From Cristatella mucedo (taxonomy: Eukaryota > Bryozoa > Phylactolaemata > Cristatellidae): 64,000 nt of DNA. The stretch covers positions 122,001 to 186,000 of the forward strand of contig WPIO01000137.1 of the NCBI GenBank assembly GCA_009760855.2, read 5' to 3'. Made by a program: the position numbers and the translations under genes. Shown piece by piece: positions 1-10,892 of this stretch. Each line of letters begins with the position of its first letter. Positions within the stretch are counted from its first letter, which is position 1. The notes beneath the pieces were generated by a model. That model did not search any database, was not told the DNA's origin, and saw only the letters and a list, made by a program, of their open reading frames with translations.

Positions 1-1584
1 GGCTAAGAGGGTGGATAGAAAGGCCGATGTAATCGATAAAAAGCAGCTGGTATTCCAAATTAAGGTGTCGAATTGGGTACATTGTTTCTCAGTAATTTAG
101 TGGCGATGAAACATTAATCAGATGGTAGTGAAGCTGTGCCACCGAATATAAGCCAGGAAAGCAGCTGAGTTTTACCAAAATTTCCAAATGCTATTGATAC
201 AGCTTAGTTTCGGTAATAGCCCATAAGTAAGGCAGCTTGCTTACACATGTTTCATCTAAGTTTATGTTTTGGTGGGTGACACAGGCAATTTATTAGAGTG
301 TAGATAGTGCAGATTCGCTTAAAAACAACTCTGGGCCAAGATTTTCAGGTTGGGGCAAGGTCAGGATTTTCTGGTTTGAGGAAAGTTAGATTTCAGGTTT
401 GGGGCTAGGTACAGTGCTCCTGCTCTTGAAGCATGTAGACAATTTAACCATGATATTGGTACTTCTCTTTGTCAATGGGGTGTAATTCCTGCCACAAGCC
501 TGAGCCCCTGGACTTAAACATTGCTTTCCTTAGGTAGGCTAAAGCCAACGATGGAATTCAGGTAGAATGAACAAAGCTATTAAGTAAGACAAATTATATC
601 GTGTTCACTTTCACTTTATTCTGGTCACCTGTTCACCGATTGTCGCCAGAAGTGCCTTTTAATTTTTTTGGGATGAGTCAGTTTATTCCCATCAAATAAT
701 CAGGTAACTAATATTTGAATGCTTTGCTGGTATGTTAGAGTTCAGTGCCTAGCAATCAATTCTATTGAGGATGTTGGCGATTAGTCGTGTCTTTTCGTTC
801 ACAGTAAGCTAATACTTCTGATGGGCAAAACAATAAGTAATCAGCAAATGTTTACTGTCAAAAGCTGACAGCTAAGTTTTATGTTTGCCATCTTATTTTT
901 CTACCAGTTTTAAGAAAGTTTCTGTGAGCATAGGCCCTAAATAAAAATACGCATGGTGTGGCACGTAAATACCAGAAAGATAGCAATTAATGTATACGTT
1001 CTTTCACATTCTACAACTTAGTTGTTCGAAGTATTGTTAATGCATGCGAGTGGAAGCATATATCTTCTCATTAGACTATGCCATTAGTAAAGCACGAAAT
1101 TTCTCCCAGCTTGGTCAGATACTAAATTCAGGTGAATACCCAGTCAAATGAGAACGGATCAAGGTTTGAAGAGAAGCACTATTATTAACTGTGGCCATGT
1201 AAGGGCAAAATGTAGAATTTTTCAAGATTGCAAGGTTCGATAATACGATGTTATCAGAGTCCATGTAACGTGACGGTTTATTTAGTCCAGGTCTACCTTC
1301 AGCTAAGTATACTAGTCAAAGGAAATGATTGATTTCCAAATTATTTGCAACAGAAGCTACTCAACTATTTGTCGACATTCTTTTGCGTCTGGTGACATTC
1401 AAAAACAGTGTGATTGACTTAAGTGAAAAAACTCTTATTTTATCAATCTCACAAGCCTTTTTGTTTTAATAGTAGCCCAACAGCAAAGTAAATAAATAAA
1501 TCTATCACTAATGAATGAACTTACTCCTATTCTTAAGAATTACGACTCCAAGAACAACCCTCCAGTGATCTAGGTAAAGTAAAA
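1..1584. other. No recognised gene
   Basis: AT-rich sequence with no long open frame on either strand and no element signature that I recognise. It may be intergenic or a 5' intron of the receptor gene. Confidence 0.5.
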
Positions 1585-1736
1585 ATATAATAATAGTAAT
1601 AATAATGCATTCGATACAACGCCAACGTAGAAGCCAATCTATTTCTAATCAGTTTGCATTAGTTAACACGGAAGCACGACCGAATGGTTAGTGACAGCAT
1701 GATGATCAATCAGCAAAAATGGCATGGTTTAACAAA
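1585..1736 (-). mobile_element. LINE B 3' end remnant
   Basis: An AATAATAAT tail, a strongly decayed version of the family B terminal block, then ACGACCGAATGGTTAGTG as in other B copies. It abuts a LINE A copy. Confidence 0.5.
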
Positions 1737-1746
1737 TATATAATTA

Positions 1747-3400
1747 TGTAATGTATTGTATCTCCGTCAGTAACTCCACCAAGTCATAAAGACCATGTAG
1801 GTGTTACGCAGGACAGTTTTGTATAGCTCACTCACAGCCTAAGCTGCTTTCGGTACGCATTCGGTAGCCACCAGACTTCGTCTCACGCAACAAAGAGAAA
1901 GTGGGAAGCATAGCAGAGTTAGGAGAGCAGTTGAGGTAGTGAGTAGCATAGAAGTAGCAGTTCAGGACGGCTGAAAAAGATGTGCCATAGTCGGCAGTTG
2001 GAGAGTAGATGTCGTTGCGTTAGAATTGTGGAAGCAAGTTTCACAGTCTATGACCTGCAGAGCTAAAGCTTCTGTCGCCAACTGTGTTTAAGCTGAGGAA
2101 TGGGACAACTAATTTATTGTCCACACCAGACCTGAGGGTGCGAACAGGCTGAAACTAATGCAGCAGTTAACTAGGTACGAAGGAGCTAAGCCGTGGCAGG
2201 CCTTGTGGGTCAGCGTAAGAACTTTGCTCTGTATCCTTTGCTCAACCGGCAACCATCCTAGCTCTTTCAGCAGAGGTGACACGCGCTAAAACTGCTGGGA
2301 CTTGAAGACCAGCCTTGCAGCCATATGCATAGTCGGCTGTAGTGGCATAATAGCTTTCTTTGGTAGCCCAGCCAAAAGGGGATTACAATAATCAAGCCTA
2401 GACAGAACTAAAGAGCTAGTTAAATTTTTTACAAGCCACTGTGGGAGACAGCTTCTAATCTTGGATAGGGATCGGATGTGATGGCTAGCTGTAGAGGCAG
2501 TCTTCTGAATGAAGCTTTTGAAATTTAGGCAGCTGTCGAACACGGCACCTAGATTACGAGCACGTGGTGAAGGTCGCACAATAGCATCACCTACTAGAAA
2601 GGCAAAGCCTTTTAATCTAGTAACACGCTTAGGGTGTCCTATGAGAAGCAGTTCGGTTTTCTCGTCATTTAATTTCAAAAAGTTTTCAGTCATTCAGGGT
2701 CGAATATCGGCAGGACAAGCATTTAGTTTATCAGTTACTGCAGCAGATTCCGACGGTTTAAATAACAAATACAACTGAGTATCGTCAGCATAGTAGTGAT
2801 ATCCTATTCCATGGGCCTTAATCACTTTTCCCAGAGGTGGCGTCTACATAGAGAACAGCAAGGGACCAAGTACAGACCCTTGAGGGACTAAACAGGAGAC
2901 CCTTGTTATATCTGAGACCTGACCGCCACACGACACGGATTGAACACGATCAGACAAGTATGATTTAAGCCACGCCAGTGCTCCGTCTGCCAGACCGATC
3001 GTTGTTCTCAATCATTCAAGCAGAACTTCGTGATCAATGGTGTCGAAGGCAGCAGACAGATATAGCAGAGCTAGGGCAGTGACATTCCAGTCGTCGTTGC
3101 CACGTAGAATGTCATTGTTAACACGGAGGAGAGCAGTTTCAGTAGAGTGCTGCCTCTTGAAACCTGATTGAAATGTTTCTGACATTCCGTTATTTTCAAT
3201 ATGTTCAACTAGCTGCTTAGCAACAATTTTTTCAAGAATCTTTGATAAGAACGGAAGAAGGGAAACTGGACGATACTTTGCTAGGACCTCTGTGTCTAAT
3301 CCAGGCTTTTTAAGAATAGGTCTAACGATTGTGGATTTGAAGGATTTGGGGACGAATCCTTTTCCAAAAGAAGCATTAAAAATCTTCCACTCTTAGAAGG
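1747..3400 (-). mobile_element. LINE family A copy, 5'-truncated (CR1/L2-like)
   Basis: Minus-strand copy with the family A 3' end at the left (about 1747) and the 5' truncation near 3400. Read on the minus strand it covers the reverse transcriptase from the [13 protein letters not shown] region through the palm to the C-terminal domain. The longest surviving frame, 2693-2286, encodes NFLKLNDEKTELLLIGHPK, the segment after the catalytic YADD box, and LSRLDYCNPLLAGLP. Several frame breaks make it inactive. It is closely similar to the copies at 57.57-58.62 and 59.25-62.81 kb. Confidence 0.85.
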
Positions 3401-3430
3401 CTATACTGTGAAAAAGCAGAACTTACTTAC

Positions 3431-3585
3431 ATAAATAAATATAATTCATTTGTATAGCACCCCAAGAGAACGTAATCTTTATTCAGGCACCTAGCATATG
3501 CCTTGGGGCTCGAGTCCATGACCTCAGCCACACCTTGGTCGGGGCGAGTACCTACCTTAACCAATGGATCAAACCAGCTTGGCAG
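3431..3585 (-). mobile_element. SINE2: tRNA-derived SINE with LINE B-type tail
   Basis: Read on the minus strand it starts with a tRNA-like head: an A-box-like region near GGTTTGATCCATTGG and a decayed B box in GGACTCGAGCCCC. A block resembling the LINE B terminus follows (AAGATTACGTTCTCTTGGGGTGCTA), then an ATTTATTT-type tail. The full unit is about 155 bases. The second copy at 11957-12104 has the same ends, which defines the element. A polymerase III transcript mobilised by LINE B is the family-based inference. Confidence 0.7.
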
Positions 3586-3689
3586 CCGTCATTAGGTTCT
3601 GACTCATTTTTCGGCATGCAAACTTCGAGTTTGTCTTTCATACCTTCTGCCAGATTTTTAAATTACAAAATCGAATTCATATGACGTAA

Positions 3690-3930
3690 TATTTCTAAAA
3701 ATTTTAATATTATAAATAGTATTACGTGTTATATTATTAATTATAAAATATATATTATATATTATATTATAATATATTATATTATATTTATTTTATATTA
3801 TATTATTATTTTATATTATATTATAATTTATTATATTGTATTATATTATATTATATTATATATTACGATATATTAAATATATAGTTTAATTATTATTATA
3901 ATTATTATTATTAAATATTATATTCCTATG
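3690..3930. repeat. AT-only low-complexity tract
   Basis: About 240 bases almost entirely of TATAT/TATTA units, an imperfect ATATT/TATTA satellite. No coding content. Confidence 0.9.
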
Positions 3931-4026
3931 CATTATATTTGGCAAGCAACAATCACTCACCTTACAGTGGTGACAGTATTCCCAGATGAAATACTGGCCT
4001 CGGGTTTATTTTAAAGCCTGACAGCC

Positions 4027-4389
4027 ATGCTAAACCATAACTATTTTACCTTACACACCTTCACAGATACGTTCACGAAGAAATGGTTCGCTCTGGTCAG
4101 AATCAATTGTCTGAACTCAGAGAAATTAAGCTGTTGTGCACAAGTAAACACTGATTCCATATCAATCAATGGTCAATATTTACTATTCTCCTATTCAGTA
4201 ACAGCACAAGCTAAGAATGTAACATGTGGAAACCCTGCTGTAATGTTTCCAGGAATACTACTTTTTAACGTTACAGCAGCTCAGGTTGCAGTAATTATGG
4301 TAGCTGCAGAAGTCGTGCTTGAAATGTGCTCCTTGCTAGTGTCCAATGTTCAGCTAATAGTTTTTAACATTGGTAATTTTATGGCATGA
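4027..4389 (+). other. Unrecognised 120-codon open frame
   Basis: The open frame has an NVTCGNPAV segment and hydrophobic stretches but no family signature. It ends within the start of a repeat module shared with 10893. It could be chance; no function is assigned. Confidence 0.2.
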
Positions 4390-5032
4390 GCCAAGTCCTT
4401 GTGGTACAATCACAAATTATGCTCATTTTAGGTGCTAAACTTTAGGAAAATGCACTTTTTAACGTGAGCAACAAACATGAACGAAAAACTAATATTACCA
4501 TTTGAGGCAGGAGCAGGTCTGTGGCCAAAGGCTGCAGCTGTACCAACTGGTAGCCTCCACTCGGCTCACAAAAACGCCATGAGTTTCCTGAAACTCACGT
4601 GATCCTTTGCTCTCTGACGCTTGCTCACAGCCTGCTTCTTCAGGCTTTAATCATATAATTTGAAAAAGTTGTTGCAAAGCAGCTTGTTGAACATATTAAA
4701 AAGAATGCAACGTGAGAAAAATTTCAATCCAGGTTCAAGGGGCAGCACTCCAATGACACTGCTCTCCTCCGTGTTAACAATGACGTTCCACGTGTCAACA
4801 ATGACGGAAATGTTACTGCCCTAGCTTTGCTAGATCTGTCAGCTGCCTTCGACACCATTGATCACGATATTCTACTTGAATGATTGAGAACAACAATCGA
4901 TCTGGCAGATGAGGCACTGGCGTTGTTTAAATCGTACTAGATTTATTGTGTTCCATCAATTCCTCGTGGGGGAAAGGTCTCACACACGAGATCGATCACC
5001 TGTGGAGTCCCTCAAGGGCCTATACTCCGTTC
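4383..5032 (+). mobile_element. Chimeric LINE A copy 1 (alternative 5' module plus RT fragment)
   Basis: The first 290 bases or so (from GGCATGAGCCAAGTCCTTGT) are not family A sequence but match 10893-11180 closely. At about 4660 they switch into family A reverse transcriptase (GAAAAAGTTGTTGC, then AAGCAGCTTGTTGAAC). It continues through FKGQHS, RVNNDV and the [15 protein letters not shown] box to GVPQG-like sequence, where it is cut at about 5032 by a gypsy LTR. Stops and frameshifts are present. The same junction in two copies means the chimera was duplicated or mobilised as a unit. Confidence 0.7.
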
Positions 5033-5194
5033 GTCGTTGTATAGCGCCTGCGTGTGTATTATATAAAGTGCTGTTTAGCCGGTCAATCACCAGTGAACCA
5101 TTGTTGCCGGAGGACCAAGCGTAACGACCAGAACTCACATATATAGTAGGGGGCTGTAGTGGGAATAAGCTATTACCCATGTACTCTGCTACAT
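5033..5194 (+). mobile_element. Ty3/gypsy-type LTR fragment
   Basis: It contains a TATA-like ATTATATAAAG and ends CTGCTACA. Immediately after it comes TTTTGGTGACCCTGACACG, the LTR end plus primer-binding layout common in invertebrate Ty3/gypsy elements. The left edge is the break with the LINE A fragment. The true LTR start may be lost or lie near TGTATAGCGCC. Confidence 0.55.
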
Positions 5195-5266
5195 TTTGGT
5201 GACCCTGACACGACCTTTTTTTAGCAACCTGTTCTGCGTGCATGATTTTTGTTTTGAATATGTGTA

Positions 5267-5470
5267 CATAGATAGTGGGACCAACTTTATGTCTCAAATG
5301 CTCTAGGGGCTGTGTTGCATGATGTCTATCGACCAAATGCACACATCGCCGTATCACCCGAAAATTGATGGGCCAGAGTGCTTTAATGGAACGCTTGTGG
5401 AGATACTTTCATGTTTGCCAGTAGCAATAAGCATGATTTGGACTTGTTTATACCGTACGTTCTAAGACCT
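5267..5470 (+). pseudogene. Ty3/gypsy integrase core remnant
   Basis: A decayed piece of retrotransposon integrase, the DDE enzyme that inserts the DNA copy. In frame it shows DSGTNFMSQML, then a TAG, then TSPYHPKIDGPE and FNGTLVE. These are the second catalytic Asp region and the catalytic Glu region of the core. After a frameshift, DLDLFIPYVL continues the family pattern. The normal gag, protease, RT and RNase H regions between the primer site and integrase are missing, so the element is internally deleted. Inactive. Confidence 0.75.
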
Positions 5471-5479
5471 ATCTAAACC

Positions 5480-8400
5480 GAAAGTGGTAACTTGAGCTCA
5501 AAAAATTATTTTCTTTGAAAAATAACTGAGCCGGAAGTGCGTTTTTTTGGTAAACACAGCGAATATAAGCTACCCACTCCTAAACGGACACGCAGAAAAT
5601 TCTTTGGAAATGATAAAACGTAAAATTTTTCCAAGAATGACATGCCACCTTGAAAAAAACGTTCAACGGTCGTAAAACAAGATCATAAAAGCGTAAACCC
5701 TACCGGCCGGAGCGTAGTCCGCCTCTGCCTCCCTTGCCCAGCCCATAGAAACAGGCTGCAAACTGCATTCTGAGGCCCACTCCTTATTTACTTTGGCAGA
5801 AACCGGTTTACATTGGTATGTTTACATCGGCTTACGAATCGGAAGTGACTGTCGTTCTGCCAGTAGACTATCATTAGGAATGATGTAATGAGAATATACT
5901 GCTGCCGGGCCACAGTAACTAAGGAGTCCATTACCAAGGCAACGCATGAGTCCCGGGACAGCTGATCCGGTTTCGGTAATAGCCATAACGCACGTGGCGT
6001 CGGCCGTGAGCTGTCTTTTGTTTGGCAGCCGGTCGGCAATTTGACTTGGATTGAACTATCGTGTCGTTTACTGGAAGTCAGTCTGAAAATGTTGATTCAT
6101 TTCTATTCAAGGAAATTAAGGTTTATTAAGTTCCTACTTATGTTGTTTATAGTTGGACATTTGTATTGAAGATGCCGATGAGCTGGCCGGCAGTGGCTTG
6201 GTTTGGCAACAGGCGTTATGAGACCTGTCGTTGTTTTGTTCTCCTTTTGGTATATAAGGGTCTTGCTAGGTTTGCCTATTCCTTAGATCCATATTTATAT
6301 ATTTATTGAATTGGTTATGAGATGCTTAGCTTTTTGTAGTGCTTTCGCTTGGTTATACCTTGGGCTTCTCAGTTTACTTGTGAACGACAGTCCACCAATT
6401 CCTGCTGTCACTAAAGTTATATCCTAAAATAATGATCCAAACACCTTAAAACTTGAGAATATATTATTGATTTTAGTTACATATAATTCCAGCCTTCTCG
6501 CTTGCACGTTGAGCCTCAGTAGATGGCCTGTTTCGATAAAAAACTGGCTGTTTGTCATGCTTAGCCGTTGTCATCCCTGTACTAACATGTCGTAAAAATG
6601 TCACAGATAGGCAAATAGTGACCCGATCAACGTGAAATTTGTAATACACGCTCGTAAGTATGTGTTTCCAAGTTGTATGGTGACTGACATAGTAACACGA
6701 TCTTTTTTTCATCACCTACATGCTTTGACAGCTTAAGTTGGCTTCTCTGAGTGCTTGCCCAGCAGTGTTACTTAGTACCTCATGAATTCTACAGCTTCGT
6801 CGATACTCGGCCGATCGACGTGGAATTTGGAATATAGGTGGGGCTCAACTGTCTTTATGTTCCCCGTATGCATGATAGGTCTCTATGCATATGATGTGCC
6901 TGTCACAAAATGCCCCTGAACTGTTATTGTGATGACAGTAAACAGTTTGAAGTGTCGAATTTTTTATATTTAGTTTTTTGGTGTAGGGAACACAGAGCCG
7001 AGTGTCCTGCATCGTTTGAGGGGTTGCCATGTCTCTAGAGTGACTGGTATTGAATATGTTGATTTGATGATAAAGCCGTATTTGGCTGAGCCTCAATGCT
7101 ATACATGACCTGAGCCTCTTTCTCATACGTAACCTTGACTTTTTCAGGCCATCCGAAGGTCAATGCTACAGCTATGTTACATCAAACGGTAGCTTATGTT
7201 TCCATTGCTCTTTATGCCAGTGTTCATGCGATTCGTTCTATTGGTCTTTGTACAATATTAATAAATGTGCTTTGAGGGGGTAATTCCTATTTGGTCAGGC
7301 ACATAACTCTCACTACTGTGTGGCATACCCTAAGTAAAACGTTTTTTTCCGGGCTATTGCCGAGGATTACCTTTGATTTCTCTTGAATCTACCTACATTC
7401 GCCATAAGTTGAAAGGATGCATTTGCACTTTTAATAAAGCCAGTTTAATACCCAAAAAAGTTGGATCTTATCCCTGCAGATTTGTGTGGAATCGTAACAG
7501 ACCTAGATAACCGTTTTGTCTACTGCTGCTGCCATCAATAACCCAGCCTTACCCATGATTGAATGGACAGAATGTGTTGACAAAGTCTGCCCACAGTCAA
7601 TTTTATGTGGCATGATAGTTACAGCTTTGAACAGCTGATCTTCGGTTAATTTGAACCGAATTGGGGTATGCGATTACCATCGATTTTCGTGCATTTATCC
7701 TTAATTTATGTTTGTGCTTGATAAACAGAATGTGGCTGCACTGTTAATACAATGTGCTGAAATGAGCAGTAGAATTTGTAAATTAGAGCTTTACATTAGT
7801 GATTTGAGGATTATTTGTAGTGGATTAAAGAGGATTGTGATGTTCCTTAGTTTAATCATTTCGGCGATTGCCCCACATAAATATTTTTTTTGATGCATCA
7901 TTTTTTTAAATTCTGAATGAGCTTGGCTAGAACAGTTTCCTTTAATATGCACTAAAAACTGGAGCTCGGCACAGCCTATTTCTATTTGTTTTTGTGTAGG
8001 GTGCTGTGGGTATGATGAATTTTTTAGGAGTTAATTGCAGTTCGGCTCTGGACCATTGCAGTCGATTTCATGGCACTGCAAGAGAGTGACCGGGTTCACT
8101 CAAATGAAATTTCATTGGGAGCATTGTCTCACGCTACTCGCACATGCAATCAAAAAAGGAGCTTTTTGAACGAATTTTGTTTCCGTCTAATGCAGTGTAT
8201 TGTGGTGGATTGTGCGAGATTGAACTTTTGGCCCGAGCCCGTGCGATCTATTTTAGTAAATTTCGTGAGAACAAGTGAGCTGAACAGAGTGAAGTTCAGT
8301 GAGTGTTTTTTACATGTAGCTTAGTTTTATATTCAAAACTTCTTGGAGCTTTGAACAGCTTATTCGTAGAGAACTAGGATGGATTGTTCTACAGGCCACC

Positions 8401-8860
8401 TTTGTTGTAACTTGTCTGATTAAGTGGGGCTGACACAATGACGTGTAATTTATTTGATAGATAAAATGGAAAGTGTACTACAATATCAACCCAAAATTTA
8501 ACATAGGCAAGGTCAATGTCTTGTGTGCTGTTGATTTTACCCTAATAAGAGCATATTGCAGTGGATTGTAGTAATTCGTCGAGCCCATTTACACCAGCTC
8601 TTGAGGGAGATCGAACTGGGCACACGAGACAAATCATTTGAATGCCGAACGAGCAGAGCCTAAGGCAACCCTGGCAGTTTGCATGGACCCTTATTTTTGG
8701 CAAACCCAAGGTTTAGACACTGGCAACAGCAAACTAGTCATGCAATGTCATTGGCTACGATAGCCCAACGAGTGTAGGCATGCGTGATTATACCTACTAT
8801 AAATGTTCATAATAGTAAACGAAACCAACATCCAAGGAATATGCATGATCGTACAAGTTA
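5480..8860. other. No recognised gene
   Basis: Only short open frames occur, none with a family signature. A TATA-like GTATATAAGGG sits near 6250 inside sequence that could be an old LTR, but no paired copy or primer site was found. Confidence 0.4.
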
Positions 8861-8864
8861 GCTA

Positions 8865-9075
8865 GTGAAAGGCTGATTGGAGCTTTGCAAGCACAGCTGG
8901 AAGTAAGTAGTGAGTTACATCAGAGCAGCCTCAATGTCTGTTGAGAAAAGACCCACTAAGGTCGGCAGAAAGAGATGTATCACAAGGTAAGAATCGATGA
9001 CGTGAGTTACAAAGTTTGGGTAAGCAAACGCATCTTGATGCCGACTTTAAGTTAAGGTTGATCAAGTGGTTGAAG
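8865..9075 (+). pseudogene. Possible gypsy integrase C-terminal remnant
   Basis: A broken frame reads GALQAQLEV and then MYHKVRIDDVSYKVWV, which resembles the segment before the integrase C-terminal chromatin-binding region (R-D-x-SYKVGDxVWV). Stops interrupt it. Weak. Confidence 0.3.
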
Positions 9076-9126
9076 TGCTCCCAACGACAGATGCAGTGGG
9101 CTCAAGCCTGCAGCATATGGGCATGT

Positions 9127-9310
9127 TAATAGTAATAATAATCACAAATTTGATAAATCACCCTCAGAACTCAATCTCCTTAGAGGTGCTTCACGATTGA
9201 TGGAACAAATAATTAGTGGTAGCATGTTCAATATACCAGAATAACATGGTTAAGGATAATATGCACAGGGTCAGCATGCAAGTGTGGGTTAGTAGCACCT
9301 GAATATAGAC
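9127..9310 (-). mobile_element. LINE B 3' end fragment
   Basis: An AATAATAAT tail, a TTTGATAAATCACCCTCAG block and CACAGGGTCAGCATGCAAGTG match the reverse complement of the family B 3' end. Confidence 0.7.
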
Positions 9311-9682
9311 TATTTAGCCGGGCAAAATTCAAATGACATTATTTGAGTGCTAAGCGATGTGCGACAAGCGAGTGCTGAGCTCACAAGACCTGACAGCAGG
9401 ACGTGGATGAAACCGATACAAGACCAGCTTAGTTTAAATGAACCTGACCTTGGTGGACCTTGAGTTCAAGCCCAATTTATACACTAGTATTGCTCAGTTG
9501 ATTCTTTTTGTCAGGGTGTTGCATTTTTTTACAAGCTTCCGTTATTAAGCAGCGTCGGTGCGTTTAAGCTCATTTTTAGTTGCTGAAGTCGGAAGCAGGT
9601 TTGCATACAAGTAGATAATGATATCACAGGTGAACCCGAGTCCCAGCGACAGCCGAGCAGCTGCTCTGATTGCCCTAGACTA

Positions 9683-10835
9683 AACCTCGGAGCGATCCGA
9701 TCATGAACGTCTGGTCATCAACCCACATTCTCTGTAGCTGCCAGGTCTTTGGGGGGGGGGTAATTTTGGGAGAGGGTTTCCCAATAAGTCTTGAATTAGC
9801 TGTACTCTAGGGAGTCTGGATGTAATAATGCTTGGGCATCAACCAAATGGCCTTGCTGAATTATCAGGTTTCGTTGTCAGATTTCGGAATAATCAAAATC
9901 TGGTGATGTCACCCTAGCCTATCAGGAATAACTGAAATACGGACCAGACAAGGAAGTTGGCCTCCACCTTGGAAGCCTGTCCTAGTTCAGGAAGTGGCTT
10001 TCGCATGCAAGTGACTAGATGCCGAACTTGTGCAGCGATGGCAGACTCCGGACTGTCCCCAAATCAGTATAGTGCAGGCTTATGGACCCTAATGTGCTTT
10101 TTAGCAGGTAAGTGCCAGCTCCAGGAGGCAAGCAAATGTCCTATATTGCGAAGCATGGCCTAGAAAATGTCTTGTCGTTACAGCTCACGGCTAAGCTCCC
10201 AGGCAAGCGAGTGTTGGTCTCCATCTACAGTTTTAATCAGCAGAAAAGCTAAAATGTCTTGATTGTATCATGTTTGATACTTCCCTGCCCGGGTGCGAGA
10301 GGGAAGAGGTCAATTAATCTTTTGCTACTTCTTTTAGTCTGACATTGCTCAGAGACTAGGCGGCTGTCATTGCTGCTATGGCTTGATGTTTAATTTTATG
10401 CTGAATTTATACACTTGCTTCACTGCATCAAACGATGACTAGTTCTCGGTCTGCCACTACCAAATAAGAATAACTAAATGCTGCCGAACCTAGGATGCAT
10501 TCAGTTTCATACACCATCCACGAGCTCTGGTGCGATGACATTTTGGGCCTAAGCCAAGATTACAACCAGCCTTAGCATATAGCCTTAGTTAACAAAGATG
10601 CAAATTATGCAGGGCTGTAACTTGTCCTGTACCTGTTTATGTACGTATCTATATGCCTACAAAAAGTGATGCAGACTCAATAAATACCAGCTGATTAAAA
10701 AGCCTCTTTATAGCAGCAGGAGAGCCTTTATGGCTATCACCACTGCATGTGGCAGTGATAAAGGATCGCCCACCTCAGGAATCGAACCCACGACTAAGGT
10801 CCCGAGGTCATGAAAGCATTGTAGCAAGCGTAATG
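9683..10835 (-). mobile_element. Dispersed 1.1-kb repeat, copy 1, with tRNA-like SINE1 end
   Basis: About 1.1 kb is shared with 13822-14910 in the same orientation. Its right end (10690-10835), read on the minus strand, carries a tRNA-like head (GTCGTGGGTTCGATTCCT is a good polymerase III B box) followed by the SINE1 body (CACTGCCACATGCAGTGGTGATAGCC). It encodes no convincing protein. It is probably a non-autonomous element, either a very long SINE or a SINE1 joined to another repeat. It contains a G run near 9752. Confidence 0.6.
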
Positions 10836-10892
10836 TCTCCTAATTTTAGCGTTCAATATTCAGTGGATAGATGTAAGATATCGGTGATTTGA

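Noticed and set aside
2509-2778. Plus-strand 89-codon frame with similar frames at 11626-11925 and 61765-62034
   Set aside because: Antisense shadow of the LINE A reverse transcriptase; it recurs only because the element does.
6200-6430. Possible LTR with TATA box
   Set aside because: No second copy, primer site or clear ends in the window.
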